Part shown: positions 16,580 through 26,518 of the stretch, in pieces | How positions within the stretch are numbered: the stretch's first letter is position 1 | Layout: every line of letters begins with the position of its first letter | Origin: Bacteriovoracaceae bacterium | GTDB taxonomy: Bacteria; Bdellovibrionota; Bacteriovoracia; Bacteriovoracales; Bacteriovoracaceae | Length of the DNA: 64,000 bases | NCBI GenBank assembly: GCA_019752535.1 | Contig: JAIEMA010000035.1 | Coordinates: 1 to 64,000, forward strand | Direction of reading: 5' to 3' | Position numbers and translations under genes: made by a program | The notes under the pieces: generated by a model | Told to the model about the DNA's origin: nothing | Database searches by the model: none | What the model saw: only the letters and a program-made list of their open reading frames with translations

Positions 16580-18451
16580 ATGAAGCGCTTTATTGCATTC
16601 CTTCTTCTTTGTGCCATGTTGAATTCTATGGCCCAAGATCAAATGATGATTCGTGTGAATCATACGGGTGTCATTCAGATCATGCGCATGGCCCTCAAAT
16701 ACAATCAACAAGGACAGGGGAAGCCTGGATTCAAAATCCCAAGAGGAATTTATAGCTTCTCTATCCCACGCTCACAGGTTGCTAATAATCCGATTATTAA
16801 AATTTTAAATGAAATATCAGATGTAAATTTCAATCGTGATTATCCTTTCTATATTACAAATTCCGACGTGACAGTGGTGGGTGAAATCGATGAATCCAGT
16901 CTGCGTTCCGCCGTTTCAAATTACACTGATAAGGGCTTTGATCTTAAACTTACATTCAGCATTGATAAGCTCTCATTAAAAGTGGCCGATCTCTCTATGT
17001 GTGAGACTAAATATGGATCACGCTGCGGGAAAGGTTTAAAAGCCAGTTTTAATAATGTTGGCATCTCAATGAAGAGCGGAAGCCGAATTAGCATGTCGAC
17101 GGACTTTAAAGTCGTTTTTGAAGCCGATCAGGCCCGCTTAAAACTTGTTAAAGCCACGAGTAATCTTGGTCAAGCTAACGGTCCCAAATTAGATATATCA
17201 ATTGGGGGAGTCACGATTCCACCCATTTCAATTGTCATCAATGGACAAGAAGCTCAGCTTGATACCTCAGCTCTTAAAGATGAAATTCTGCAATACAAAG
17301 CTTTCCTCGCTCAAAAGCTTCTCTCTTTTGCTGGAGAATTTATTGCTGAAGACATGGCGGAGATGGTGAATAAAGCTCTTAAAAATGAATGTATTCCCAC
17401 TCAATTAAGAGTGTTAGAAATGGGCTCAGAAGATAAGCCGGCGACCTTTGGCGGGTTTACCCCTGTGCCATATGTGATCGTTGCCGACAACACACGTGTG
17501 TATAGAAGACCACTGCCACCTGAACTGATGAGATACCGCGGTGATATTAAAGCTCCTCCAACATACATGGAACTCTTGCAACAGGATTTAGCCAACATCA
17601 TTAAATCTGCTCGCGTAGACATAAAGCTTAAATCAATCAGAACGCCAGTGAATCAAGATATTGAAATCAGGGCCAATGGGTCTTTAAAGATGAATCGCAG
17701 ATTCTGGAATGTTCAAAATACTGTGGGACATAGCACTCGAGTCTTGCCAGCACTCAATATTGATACAACTGTGAGCCGAAACGATCATTTTGCAGTCGTG
17801 ATTGCTGAGCCAGTCATTAATGCCGCTTCTGATTTGTTCTCTTCGATAGGTGTGTATCAGAAAGTGCTCGACTCTCAGGTGAAGATGGGGGGCGTGTATG
17901 TCGATTCGATCAAAGTTCATTTTAAGAATGGTTCAACTCAAGCCACTGATAAGATCTATTTGATTGCTAATGCGAAAGTGAATCTTAGAGAGATGGATGC
18001 TGATGGAGTGTGGGCGTGGATCAAAAAGGCCTTAGCCGTCTGGTTAGAGCGAAATAATAACAATGCAATCTTAAGATTCCCGATACAAATTGAAGCAATT
18101 CCCCGAATTGTTCAAACGAGCACTGGGATTAAGCTCATGCTAAGAGTGAATTCTCCTTTCGCCAGTGAGAATGCTCTTAAGAATGATTTCAACTATCCAA
18201 ACAATGTGACTTCGGCCACAAGTATCGTCCGCAGCACAGTCATGGATCTCTTAAGAGAGAACCTTGCGAGCAACACCAATAAGGAATTTGAAATTCCCCT
18301 TGACTCTTACTTGAGTCAAAAGGGTGTCACTGTTACACCAAAGTCGATTCGAATGATTAACTCAGCTTACATGATGGTTTCTGCTGATTTGAAAGATTTA
18401 GATTTCTCAGCACTTCAATCAACGGGCAATGCCGGTGGGAGCTGTCAGTGA
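16580..18451 (+). CDS. Large exported protein of unknown function, TULIP/BPI-like pattern
   Basis: Not confidently recognised. A signal peptide is clear (MKRFIAFLLLCAMLNSMA, cleavage near residue 18). The 623 residues are mostly beta, with long stretches of alternating strands (FDLKLTFSIDKLSLKVADL near 115) and amphipathic helices near about 235-275. This recalls lipid-binding TULIP/BPI-type folds, a weak inference. ATG 16580 follows GGGGAG and is preferred to TTG 16562. The stop overlaps the GTG of the next gene (GTGA), and the two look like paralogues. Confidence 0.75.
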   Translation: MKRFIAFLLLCAMLNSMAQDQMMIRVNHTGVIQIMRMALKYNQQGQGKPGFKIPRGIYSFSIPRSQVANNPIIKILNEISDVNFNRDYPFYITNSDVTVVGEIDESSLRSAVSNYTDKGFDLKLTFSIDKLSLKVADLSMCETKYGSRCGKGLKASFNNVGISMKSGSRISMSTDFKVVFEADQARLKLVKATSNLGQANGPKLDISIGGVTIPPISIVINGQEAQLDTSALKDEILQYKAFLAQKLLSFAGEFIAEDMAEMVNKALKNECIPTQLRVLEMGSEDKPATFGGFTPVPYVIVADNTRVYRRPLPPELMRYRGDIKAPPTYMELLQQDLANIIKSARVDIKLKSIRTPVNQDIEIRANGSLKMNRRFWNVQNTVGHSTRVLPALNIDTTVSRNDHFAVVIAEPVINAASDLFSSIGVYQKVLDSQVKMGGVYVDSIKVHFKNGSTQATDKIYLIANAKVNLREMDADGVWAWIKKALAVWLERNNNNAILRFPIQIEAIPRIVQTSTGIKLMLRVNSPFASENALKNDFNYPNNVTSATSIVRSTVMDLLRENLASNTNKEFEIPLDSYLSQKGVTVTPKSIRMINSAYMMVSADLKDLDFSALQSTGNAGGSCQ

Positions 18452-20151
18452 AAAAAATAATTTCATCAATTCTGATTTTAAACCTCCTGCTGCCAAGTCT
18501 CTCCTATGGCTAGCAAGAAAATAAGGTTCCAGATATTATCGTGGATTCAAAACTCGATTTTAACTGGAGTGAAATGTTGGTGAATAAGATTCGCCGCTTG
18601 ATGGTGAACTATGGTTACGGGGATCCTTTTAAGAGTAAAATACAAAAAGAAATACTAATAACTGATATTGCTTCGGGAGATCTTGTTTCTCCCGGTTCAA
18701 AAAAACTTCTCGAAGATTTAGGTCAAATGATTGGAGTGAAGCTGCTTAACTCCAAATCAAGTATCAAAATAAAAAACTTCATGTATGAGATTGGATCAGT
18801 TACCACTGATCTTAAAACATCAAAGAGAAATAACAGTGGTCTCATCATCGATGGTGACTTCGCTGCCAGTGGTATAAAAGTGGTTTCGGATGAGATAAAG
18901 CTCACCCTTGAGCTCCCAACCGCCAATGGGGGACGTATGCCCCTTTTAGAAGTGGGAATAAAAAAGCCATTTCTCCTAACTAAAGATCAAAAACAGATTT
19001 CTGTTGCTGCTTCTGTTCAAATTCTTGAAGGAAAAGATGATGTGAGTTTTAAGGTCTTAAATTCTGACTTTAATAAGTTTGCAGATCTTCTCTCCGAAGA
19101 CCCTGAGAGTATTCAATTGGGATTCGAGGATCTTGTGATACCAGAAGTCTCATTAAGAATAGGGACGAAACAGATCAATATTAAGCCAGAGAAAGTAAAA
19201 GATTTCATTGCTAAACGAGAAGACCAGCTCAAGGCCCTTCTTATTGATCAATTAAGGGCCAAACTGCGTGAAGGGGCATTCCAGCCAATGCTTAAAGTCA
19301 TTGAAGAGCAAAAAATTGCCCGAGAGTATTGGGTTAATACTGAAACCGTCTACAGTCAGTTTGCCATTGGAAAAATCTCTTCATCTGTTTTTGCAAAAAA
19401 CCTAGAAGTGAATCTTCCTGCAGATTTTTGTACGACTAGTAAGTTTCAGTCTTTTAATAAGAATTGTTTGAACTTAAAAGAGACGAAAACGCCAAAATCT
19501 GTCATCACGAATGAGAGTCATGAACGCTCTTTAGTGGAAATCAAAGATGCTCTTACGACTGGTGATGCCAATCTTGTGGCTTCAATATCTGAAGACTATT
19601 TAAATAAGCTTTTAGCTGCAACTTATGATGCTGGTCTCTACAATGATATGCTCGATGAAGCTGGGGCGAGTTTAGGTGCGAAGAGAGCGTTTATTCGCCT
19701 TGATGAGAAAGGGCAAAGCGGGACTCTTTACGCTGATGTTATTTATAAAATTACGGGCATTCAAGGAACACTGGTAGGCAAAAAAGAAATTCGCTTCCCG
19801 TTGGTTATTAAATGTTCAATGCGCTTTGAAAACAAGCTCGGTAACACTCCAGTCATGCTGATTCGTTTGGATGATGCCGATTTGAGCGATCAGGTTTTGC
19901 GTAATGGTTTACCTGAGTTGGGATTAGTGAGTACGGTTAAAGATGTCCCTCGTTTTAAAGGTAAAATTATTAAAACGATTAGAGAGAGTACTCTGAAATT
20001 TATTGGAAAAGACGTTATCTCTATGGATTATCCTGAGTTTAAAGGATTAGGCCTTGAGACTGTTCAATTTAGCTCTGACGGTAACGGAAGAATGGGAGCA
20101 CAGGTTCGTTTAGAAGAACTTCTGCGCTCCGATCTTGAAATTAATAATTAA
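18448..20151 (+). CDS. Second large exported protein, interrupted by an in-frame TAG after the signal peptide
   Basis: From GTG 18448 the frame encodes a clean signal peptide (MKKIISSILILNLLLPSLSYG, 21 codons in two parts: basic start then hydrophobic core), then TAG at 18511-18513, then QENKVPDIIVDS and an uninterrupted frame to 20151. The next start in frame, GTG 18541, has no clear ribosome-binding site and would remove the signal peptide. The mature part is beta-rich and similar in design to the preceding protein. It is either a recent pseudogene, a recoded gene or a sequence error. Function unknown. Confidence 0.7.
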
Positions 20152-20963
20152 GCAATCGCGCTGGCCTGAATGAATGAGTAGAAGAAAACTGCATTTGGGT
20201 CACGCGCCACATTCTTTAATTCTTTTTCTGCAGCATCAACAACTTCTTGGTCCACATACTTCGCTTCCACTAAGGCATCTGAGCCTGAAAGTAATAATTC
20301 CGTCCAATACTCAATCGCTTCTTTTCTCTGCCCAGGAACACGGTTATCAAAATGCCAAGTCTTCACTTCTGTTCTCACATCTTTAAAGCCACCTGATGAG
20401 AGAAGATTTCCGAGTTTCGCTCCTACAAACGGATCACCGGCCTGATCATGTTGATAGTCGTTAAAAGCCATCCAATATTTCCAAACGTTTGGTGAGTAAG
20501 GATCAAAGAAGAATGAGGAGTTCATTACTTCAGTGATCACCACTTTCGCTCCTGGACGCAGTACTCTTCTCACCTCGGATAATACCTTTGCAGGGCTGGG
20601 CACATGTTCAAGCAGCCAGCAAATAAAGGCACCATCAAAATTTTGATTTTCAAGTTTCAAATCATCGGCCGACATTTGATGAAGTTCCCACCTGTCTTTG
20701 GCCCAACTGAGTTTTTCTAAATTCACTTTTGCAGCGGCCAGTTGCTTGGGATTTAAATCGACACATGTAAGATGAATCTTGGGAAAACGTCTCAGAAGAA
20801 TTTCGGTCTGCGCTCCCACGCCACAGCCGACTTCAAGAATGTTTTTTCCCTCTCCAAGCGAGAGTCCTGCATAAACAGTTTGTTCTGCAAAAGCTGCTTG
20901 GGCCCTGAGGCGTGCTTGTTCTTTTTCTGAAAAGCCATGTAGATAAGGAAAGTGATCACTCAT
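20148..20963 (-). CDS. Class I SAM-dependent methyltransferase
   Basis: Methyltransferase of the Methyltransf_11/25 type with motif I ILEVGCGVGAQTE at about residues 42-54, motif II CVDLNPKQ, and the post-II segment DGAFICWLLEHVPSP with VLRPGAKVVITEV. Length 271. The substrate is not evident. Its ATG overlaps the stop of the oxidase gene upstream by 4 bases, which hints at a shared pathway but does not prove one. It converges with the preceding plus-strand gene with a 4-base overlap. Confidence 0.85.
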   Translation of the reverse strand: MSDHFPYLHGFSEKEQARLRAQAAFAEQTVYAGLSLGEGKNILEVGCGVGAQTEILLRRFPKIHLTCVDLNPKQLAAAKVNLEKLSWAKDRWELHQMSADDLKLENQNFDGAFICWLLEHVPSPAKVLSEVRRVLRPGAKVVITEVMNSSFFFDPYSPNVWKYWMAFNDYQHDQAGDPFVGAKLGNLLSSGGFKDVRTEVKTWHFDNRVPGQRKEAIEYWTELLLSGSDALVEAKYVDQEVVDAAEKELKNVARDPNAVFFYSFIQASAIA

Positions 20964-22159
20964 AGAGATTCTCCTGGTGATGATTGAAGCTTAAATTGTT
21001 TAGCAAAGGAAGACGCGCAGAGAATCATATCTCTGATTGAAATTCCATCCACGTAGTTACCAAAGAGTACGAGATTCTTTGGTCTTAACGGATCAGAGCG
21101 CAAATTCTTGATCGCTTTAGTTCGCCTCTCATTATAGCAAGGCAGTCCATGTTCCCATTGATTCTCTTTCATTTCGGCCTGAGGCCAGTTGAGTCGTTTT
21201 AAATCTCGAGAGACTCTCTGCTGAGTCTCATGGGTACCAGAGAGAATAAAGGTGAGGCCTGCCCTTTGAGGGAAGATTTCTTCATTAAATAAAACTCCCA
21301 GAGAGTTCATTTCACTTGAAGTTGTAAATAAATAACCAAAGGTTCTCTTCGCTTCGTTGGGAGTTGAAGATAAAACCTTAACACTTGAGACAGGCAGATA
21401 ATTGATCTCACTCAAATATTTTGAACCCTGAGGCCAACTCTTTTCCAGTAAGTGGGCAGCCGAGTAAGCCTCTGTGCAGAGGATTGTGTTGGTCTTAAGA
21501 GTAAAGACTTCTTGAGAATTAAGATGAATCTTTCCATTGAGATTTTGAGCTAAAGCACTAATAAAATCTTCCATGCCACCGGGGAAGCTAACCGATTCGG
21601 CACGAGGTCCCTTGAGTTGTTTGAGGACTTGAAAATAGCGGGCCTGCTTCAGTTGAGGCCAAATACTGGTGACTGTTAATTCGTTGGCCCCACAAGCATA
21701 AATTCCTTGGAGGGCTGGGGAGAGAAGATTCTCCACATAGCTTCCTAAAAGTGGTCTAAAGAAATCGGCGACGGTTAACGAATCAGTAATCGGTGGAGAT
21801 TTGAGAAAAATGCGTGTCAGTATTCGCAGAAGTAATTTGAATGATTGAGGAGAAATGGGTTTATTATCCCAGATTTTTCTTTTTAATTTTTTTGTCGCAG
21901 GCCAGATTTCAAGTTTTAATTCTTTAAGCCAGTTTTTAATTTCTTCCGTGGCGTAAATAGCATTCGGTCCAGCTTCAAGAACAGAATTGTTGAATCTTTC
22001 AGATTGAATCTTTCCGCCAATCCGATCTGATTTTTCATAAATGTGAACGTAGAAACCTTGGCGTGAGAGAAAGTGCCCCATAAGCAAACCGGCCACTCCA
22101 GCGCCCCAAATGTGGACGACTCGAGTGGCCGGATCAAGATTGCCAATAGGAGTTTTCAT
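20960..22159 (-). CDS. hemY: Protoporphyrinogen oxidase-like FAD amine oxidase
   Basis: Probable oxygen-dependent protoporphyrinogen IX oxidase of haem synthesis. The FAD-binding GxGxxG (GAGVAG, residues 19-24) is followed by the acidic end of strand 2 (YEKSDRIGGKIQSE), FNNSVLEAGPNAIY, and SPALQGIYACGANELTV, which is typical of HemY/PPOX. The C-terminal FAD segment NLVLFGNYVDGISIRDMI is present. At 399 residues it is a little short. Other FAD amine oxidases are possible but less likely. Confidence 0.83.
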   Translation of the reverse strand: MKTPIGNLDPATRVVHIWGAGVAGLLMGHFLSRQGFYVHIYEKSDRIGGKIQSERFNNSVLEAGPNAIYATEEIKNWLKELKLEIWPATKKLKRKIWDNKPISPQSFKLLLRILTRIFLKSPPITDSLTVADFFRPLLGSYVENLLSPALQGIYACGANELTVTSIWPQLKQARYFQVLKQLKGPRAESVSFPGGMEDFISALAQNLNGKIHLNSQEVFTLKTNTILCTEAYSAAHLLEKSWPQGSKYLSEINYLPVSSVKVLSSTPNEAKRTFGYLFTTSSEMNSLGVLFNEEIFPQRAGLTFILSGTHETQQRVSRDLKRLNWPQAEMKENQWEHGLPCYNERRTKAIKNLRSDPLRPKNLVLFGNYVDGISIRDMILCASSFAKQFKLQSSPGESL

Positions 22160-22524
22160 TAGCCTTTTAGGACTGATTCGAGCTCACCGTTTTGAAACAT
22201 CTCAGTCACGATGTCATTGCCACCGACGAGTTGACCGTTAACGTAGAGCTGAGGGTACGTAGGCCAATTGCTAAATTCTTTTAAGCCTTGGCGAATCTCA
22301 GCGTCGTTAAGGATATTAAAAGTTTTAAAACTCACACCTAACTGCTTTAAGATTCCAGATGTATTAGCAGAAAAACCACACTGAGGCATCTCTGAGTTGC
22401 CTTTCATGAAGAGGACAACTTTCTCAGATTTAAGAAGACCTTCGATCTGCTCTTTAAGTGGTTTAGTCTTGTCTGCAGAAGGAATTTCGTTAGCGGCGTT
22501 TTGAATAATGTTAAATGGGTTCAT
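22159..22524 (-). CDS. grxD: Monothiol CGFS glutaredoxin
   Basis: Iron-sulfur cluster carrier and regulator partner of BolA. The CGFS active site is at residues 49-52, followed by NWPTYPQLYVNGQLVGGND, typical of Grx4/GrxD. The 121 residues carry a short N-terminal extension. It is translationally coupled with bolA (4-base overlap), matching the known Grx-BolA complex that coordinates a [2Fe-2S] cluster. Confidence 0.95.
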   Translation of the reverse strand: MNPFNIIQNAANEIPSADKTKPLKEQIEGLLKSEKVVLFMKGNSEMPQCGFSANTSGILKQLGVSFKTFNILNDAEIRQGLKEFSNWPTYPQLYVNGQLVGGNDIVTEMFQNGELESVLKG

Positions 22525-22772
22525 TTTTTTTCTCCCGAATATTTGTCTAGGGTCATTGTTTTAAGTTTCACGGCATGGACTGGGCCAGCGAGTGCATCTT
22601 TTAAAATATCCATTATCATACGGTGCTGTTGAAGGAGCATTTTCCCCTTGAAGGCATCGCTGGCGATGGTTATTTCAAGGTGATCCATCGTACCGGTCAT
22701 ATCAGTGACTTCCACCTTAGCGTCAGTCAGTTGAGTTTTAATGAGGTTTTCGACTAGTAAAAAATTATCCAT
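22521..22772 (-). CDS. bolA: BolA-family protein
   Basis: Small BolA/IbaG-like protein of 83 residues. The fold signature is visible: VEVTDMTGTMDHLEITIASDAF, LLQQHRMIMDILKDALAGPVHAVKLKTMT, including the conserved histidines. Adjacent to a CGFS glutaredoxin, its usual binding partner. Probably acts in Fe-S trafficking; a regulator role cannot be judged. Confidence 0.92.
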   Translation of the reverse strand: MDNFLLVENLIKTQLTDAKVEVTDMTGTMDHLEITIASDAFKGKMLLQQHRMIMDILKDALAGPVHAVKLKTMTLDKYSGEKK

Positions 22773-23160
22773 TCACTTGCTCCGATACGGCCATAAAGCT
22801 GGTGGCGAAGGTGAGAATTCTTAAACTCATGGTGATCCAACCAAGTCGCTTGTGTCGTTTAAGAAATGAATTGTCTCCGGCCAAAACTTTTCTTCCCGTG
22901 ATAAACATAAAGAGATAAAAAATGACTGTCGTCACGGCAATGGAAACATGAATATTTAACATGGCCGGATTGCTCAAAGCTTTAGCAGCTTTCAGAATGG
23001 CGCTTCGAGAAAGTTCGATTTGAAGAATTAATAAAATATCCCAAATCATGGCACTAAGCATGATTTTAACATGTTTGCTGCGGCTTTTATGTTGTGTGAT
23101 GCCGTAGATCATCAGGGCAACAATTAAAAAAGACTGAGTTTGCATCAACCAAGTAGGCAT
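22765..23160 (-). CDS. Small four-helix membrane protein, DUF420-like
   Basis: 131 residues with four hydrophobic helices (about 5-20, 33-48, 70-92 and 108-123). Conserved-looking histidines occur in SKHVKIML, MLNIHVSIAV and KRHKRLGW, spaced as in the haem-linked DUF420/YozB group. This family resemblance is by eye and uncertain. Its end overlaps the bolA start by 8 bases, placing it first in a bolA-grxD-hemY operon, which would fit a haem or redox role. Confidence 0.6.
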   Translation of the reverse strand: MPTWLMQTQSFLIVALMIYGITQHKSRSKHVKIMLSAMIWDILLILQIELSRSAILKAAKALSNPAMLNIHVSIAVTTVIFYLFMFITGRKVLAGDNSFLKRHKRLGWITMSLRILTFATSFMAVSEQVNG

Positions 23161-23232
23161 AAGGTTTTCCTTTTATCGACGAAATAGATAGCATACGGTT
23201 TCTTGAAAGTCCTCAATGGGACGGAGCGCAAA

Positions 23233-26100
23233 ATGGGTTTAGGCAAATGGGCAGTCATAGACATTGAAACAACAGGCATCAATCCGCTTGATGATGACAT
23301 CATTGATCTAGGGTTCTGGCAGTTTGAAGGCACCCAATTGGTGAGAAAATTTACAAGTCTTGTGAGATCACAAAGACCCATTTCTCCGTTTATTCAAAAA
23401 CTCACTGGTATAGATAATTCGATGCTCAAAAAAGCTCCCATGTGGGAGCAAGTGGAGCCTGATTTATTAGAGTTAGAAAAACATTCCTTAGTCGCCCATA
23501 ATGCGGCTTTTGAAGAAAAATTTCTTAAAAGGCATTTTGATCGCATCGATAAATCCTCTGAGAGAGAGTCATTTCAGGACTCAATCCTCTATTTAGGTTT
23601 GCTCTTTCCTGGGGCCGGACAGCTGAATCTCGAGAGCTTTATTCAAAAATTTGGGATCGCTGATAAGGAAGAACATAGAGGGGAAGCTGATTCTCGTGAT
23701 CTGTTAAAAGTCCTTGTGGCCGCAACGGCCTTGACTTGGAAAAATCGCCTTTGGAGAATGAAGCTTTCTGAAGTTTTCATGACCATGCCTGATGATTTTT
23801 GGTTCAAGCATTTCTTTCAACTTTCATGGGAAGAGCTCATGGATTTGGGTGAGGTGTGTGAGATGGATGTGGGCGCTGCGATGGAGAGTTGGCTCTCTTT
23901 TGATCGTCCCGAACTGGCTTCGCGCGATTATCCAGATGCAGCAAAAATGCCACGTAAATTTTCAGGTGAAGTTGTTAGAGATTTCTTAACAGATACGAGT
24001 GCGCGACAAGAAAAGGTTCCAGGCTATCGTGCCAGACAGGCCCAAATTGATATGGCCCTGCGAGTAGGGCAGGCGTTTAAAAATAATATTCATGCTCTTA
24101 TTCAAGCTCCCACTGGAACCGGCAAAACATTAGGTTATCTTCTGCCTTCAACACTCTTTTCTCTTGAGAGTAAGGAGCAGGTGTTAGTAGCGACTGGAAC
24201 AAAAACTCTGCAGGACCAAGTCATGGAGAAGGATGTTCCGCAACTCCGTCAAATGCTCCAGCTTTCAGAGAGTGATTTTAAAATTACTCGCCTTGTGGGA
24301 TCTAATAATCATTTATGTGAGCTTCTATTTAGAGATGATGAAAATCAAAAAAATCTTTTAGAGGAATCTTCATTTTCAGGCCAATATGCTCGGGCCTATT
24401 TTGATATGCTCTTCTTTCATAATGAATCGGCTCCCTATGCAAAAAAAATAACCAGAGAGCAAGTTCCTTTTATTCTTAAAAAACTCATGCCGGATGTGAG
24501 AGATAAAGATGAAGAGTTGGCAGTGGATTACCGTGCTTGCGTGGGATCACAGTGTCCATTCGTACTTAATTGCAGCTACGTTCAAGGACTAAGAGAAGCC
24601 AAAGAAGCTCAACTTATCGTAGGTAATCACTCGATGCTGCTTTCATGGCCGAGAAGTTTTCCAAGGCCCACTCATGTGATTGTCGATGAGGCACATAAAA
24701 TTGAGGGCGAAGCGACTAAGGCTTTTGCCGTGGAGATTTCTGATCGCTCTGTCGAGGCACTGTTAAAAGTTCAACCTCAAGGGGTAGGCGCCTTGTTGTA
24801 TTTGCTCTCCAATCAAGAGCATAGCATTCGAGAAGAGGAATTTGCGCGTATTAGAGATGCGGGGCAGTTTGCTTCAAGAATGGCCCGAGATCATGTCACG
24901 CCATTGTTGCAAGTTTTAGAATCCATTTTTAAGAAGACCTCCAACTATCACCCCGTTCATATGAACGAGCTGCCGTTTCCTAGTCGCGAGCGCGCCAATG
25001 ATGCGCTCTCGATTCAATTGCTGAATCATTTAGAAAGTCTGCTACAAATCTGGGGGGATCTCTATTCAGTTCTCATGCCTCACTTTGAGCGATTTGAGAA
25101 AAAAGAATTTGGTGATGATAAAAATAAGATGAAGGCTTGGGCTTTATTTGAAAGCTTTTGGGGCCAGCTTGAAAAGCATGTGATGGGACTCACGCATTTT
25201 ATAAAACCACCCACCCTTTGGATCACGGCTTTAAAGTATAGTGAAGAGCAGGGCTGGTTGATTGAGAGTGCTCCGATTGATGTAGGACTGACACTTCATA
25301 AGGGACTTCTTGAGAGCGCTAGCTCTGTGGTCTATACCTCAGCAACTCTCGCCAATGATAAAGGCGATGCCGGCACGCAAGGTGTGGAGTGGATGACTGG
25401 TTACTCTTATCTGCCCCAAGAAAAACGCTTTAAGGGTGGGCTTTATCTTCCGGCCACTTTTGATTATGAAAAACGCGCCAAAGTGATGTTAGTCAATGAT
25501 ACGCGGGCGATTAGTGATCCAATGTTTGTGCCCGATCTTCTCAAGCCGATTATACCGCTTGTGAAAGAATTAAACGGCCGCACGCTCTTTCTTTTTTCTG
25601 CTCGTGCTCGTTTTGAGTTGGCCGTAGATTTATTGCTTAAAGAATTCGAGGGGCATCTCCCGGTTTTTGTTCAAGGCATGGGAAAGAATGTGGTTGAAGA
25701 ATTTAAAAAATCGGCCAATGGTATCTTAGTCGGAATGGAGAGTTTTGGAGAGGGTATTGATGTCCCTGGAGAGCAGTTGCAGCTCATTATCATTGATAAA
25801 ATTCCCGATGTCCGACGCGAACTTGTGATTGACCGCCGCCGTGAGTGGTACGAGTCGAGTTTTGGAAATGAGTTCCAAGATTATTTTTTAGCGAACCGTG
25901 CTCGGGCGCTTCATCAAAAATGTGGACGACTTCTTCGCCGTGAAGAAGATTTTGGTGGAGTGATCATTGTTGATCAGAGAATAAAAAAGTGGAAGGGCCA
26001 CACCTTGAAGCAATTTGCGAAGTTGCTGGAGCCTTATAAAGTGGAAGTCACAGAGCTAAATAAGGCGTGTGAAGAGATGAGAGATTTTTTGATTAAGTAA
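23233..26100 (+). CDS. dinG: DinG-family helicase with N-terminal DEDD exonuclease domain
   Basis: N-terminal DnaQ-like 3'-5' exonuclease (about residues 1-165; VIDIETTG, HNAAFEEKFL, and the HRGEADSRDLL active-site end) is fused to an XPD/DinG superfamily 2 helicase. Walker A APTGTGKT is near 291-298, DEAH near 484, and four cysteines for a Fe-S cluster are at about 361, 436, 441 and 447 (CVGSQCPFVLNC). Helicase motif VI appears as QKCGRLLRRE. It resembles B. subtilis-type DinG with an added exonuclease. ATG 23233 follows GGAG; the frame is open from TTG 23203. 955 residues; acts in DNA repair. Confidence 0.9.
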   Translation: MGLGKWAVIDIETTGINPLDDDIIDLGFWQFEGTQLVRKFTSLVRSQRPISPFIQKLTGIDNSMLKKAPMWEQVEPDLLELEKHSLVAHNAAFEEKFLKRHFDRIDKSSERESFQDSILYLGLLFPGAGQLNLESFIQKFGIADKEEHRGEADSRDLLKVLVAATALTWKNRLWRMKLSEVFMTMPDDFWFKHFFQLSWEELMDLGEVCEMDVGAAMESWLSFDRPELASRDYPDAAKMPRKFSGEVVRDFLTDTSARQEKVPGYRARQAQIDMALRVGQAFKNNIHALIQAPTGTGKTLGYLLPSTLFSLESKEQVLVATGTKTLQDQVMEKDVPQLRQMLQLSESDFKITRLVGSNNHLCELLFRDDENQKNLLEESSFSGQYARAYFDMLFFHNESAPYAKKITREQVPFILKKLMPDVRDKDEELAVDYRACVGSQCPFVLNCSYVQGLREAKEAQLIVGNHSMLLSWPRSFPRPTHVIVDEAHKIEGEATKAFAVEISDRSVEALLKVQPQGVGALLYLLSNQEHSIREEEFARIRDAGQFASRMARDHVTPLLQVLESIFKKTSNYHPVHMNELPFPSRERANDALSIQLLNHLESLLQIWGDLYSVLMPHFERFEKKEFGDDKNKMKAWALFESFWGQLEKHVMGLTHFIKPPTLWITALKYSEEQGWLIESAPIDVGLTLHKGLLESASSVVYTSATLANDKGDAGTQGVEWMTGYSYLPQEKRFKGGLYLPATFDYEKRAKVMLVNDTRAISDPMFVPDLLKPIIPLVKELNGRTLFLFSARARFELAVDLLLKEFEGHLPVFVQGMGKNVVEEFKKSANGILVGMESFGEGIDVPGEQLQLIIIDKIPDVRRELVIDRRREWYESSFGNEFQDYFLANRARALHQKCGRLLRREEDFGGVIIVDQRIKKWKGHTLKQFAKLLEPYKVEVTELNKACEEMRDFLIK

Positions 26101-26518
26101 TGAACCATCCTGCGCAGGCATAACGAGCATGCTGTCCACTAATTTCCGTTACACAGTGTTGTAAGTCTAGGCCAATATTAAAAAAAATAGCGTCGCCGTA
26201 ACCGTGGTTTTGAATTTCATAAAAAATCGAAGGATCATTTATATTTCTGATTTTAAAGTATCCTCCTTCAAACTTCTCTTTAGTTAAATTTACCGAGAAG
26301 CCGATTGTCCTCCCGTTAATATTGTCTCCATGCCAGTTGAATTTCTGACCAGAGTTTGGTTCGAATTTATAAATTCGAGGTACGCAATCTCTAAGAGTAT
26401 TGATATTCACCATTTGAGATACAAACTTGATGAGGACTTTGTTTTGCATGATTCGTTTAACAAAAACAAATTGTTCACTAGTGCTTACATCTTCATCAAA
26501 ATGATTGGTGTCCACCAC
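26093..26518 (-). CDS. 2-oxoglutarate/Fe(II)-dependent oxygenase, 5' end disturbed
   Basis: The C-terminal catalytic half of a 2OG oxygenase is clear: HxD in NWHGDN, the FEGGYFKIRN strand, the distal histidine in DLQHCVTEI and the arginine of HARYACAGWF. The longest standard start is GTG 26518, without a good ribosome-binding site. The same frame continues upstream with plausible coding sequence (next entry) to a TAA, so the 141-residue ORF is probably incomplete. The region is more AT-rich than its neighbours, possibly acquired. Substrate unknown. It overlaps dinG by 8 bases, tail to tail. Confidence 0.65.
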   Translation of the reverse strand: MVDTNHFDEDVSTSEQFVFVKRIMQNKVLIKFVSQMVNINTLRDCVPRIYKFEPNSGQKFNWHGDNINGRTIGFSVNLTKEKFEGGYFKIRNINDPSIFYEIQNHGYGDAIFFNIGLDLQHCVTEISGQHARYACAGWFIT

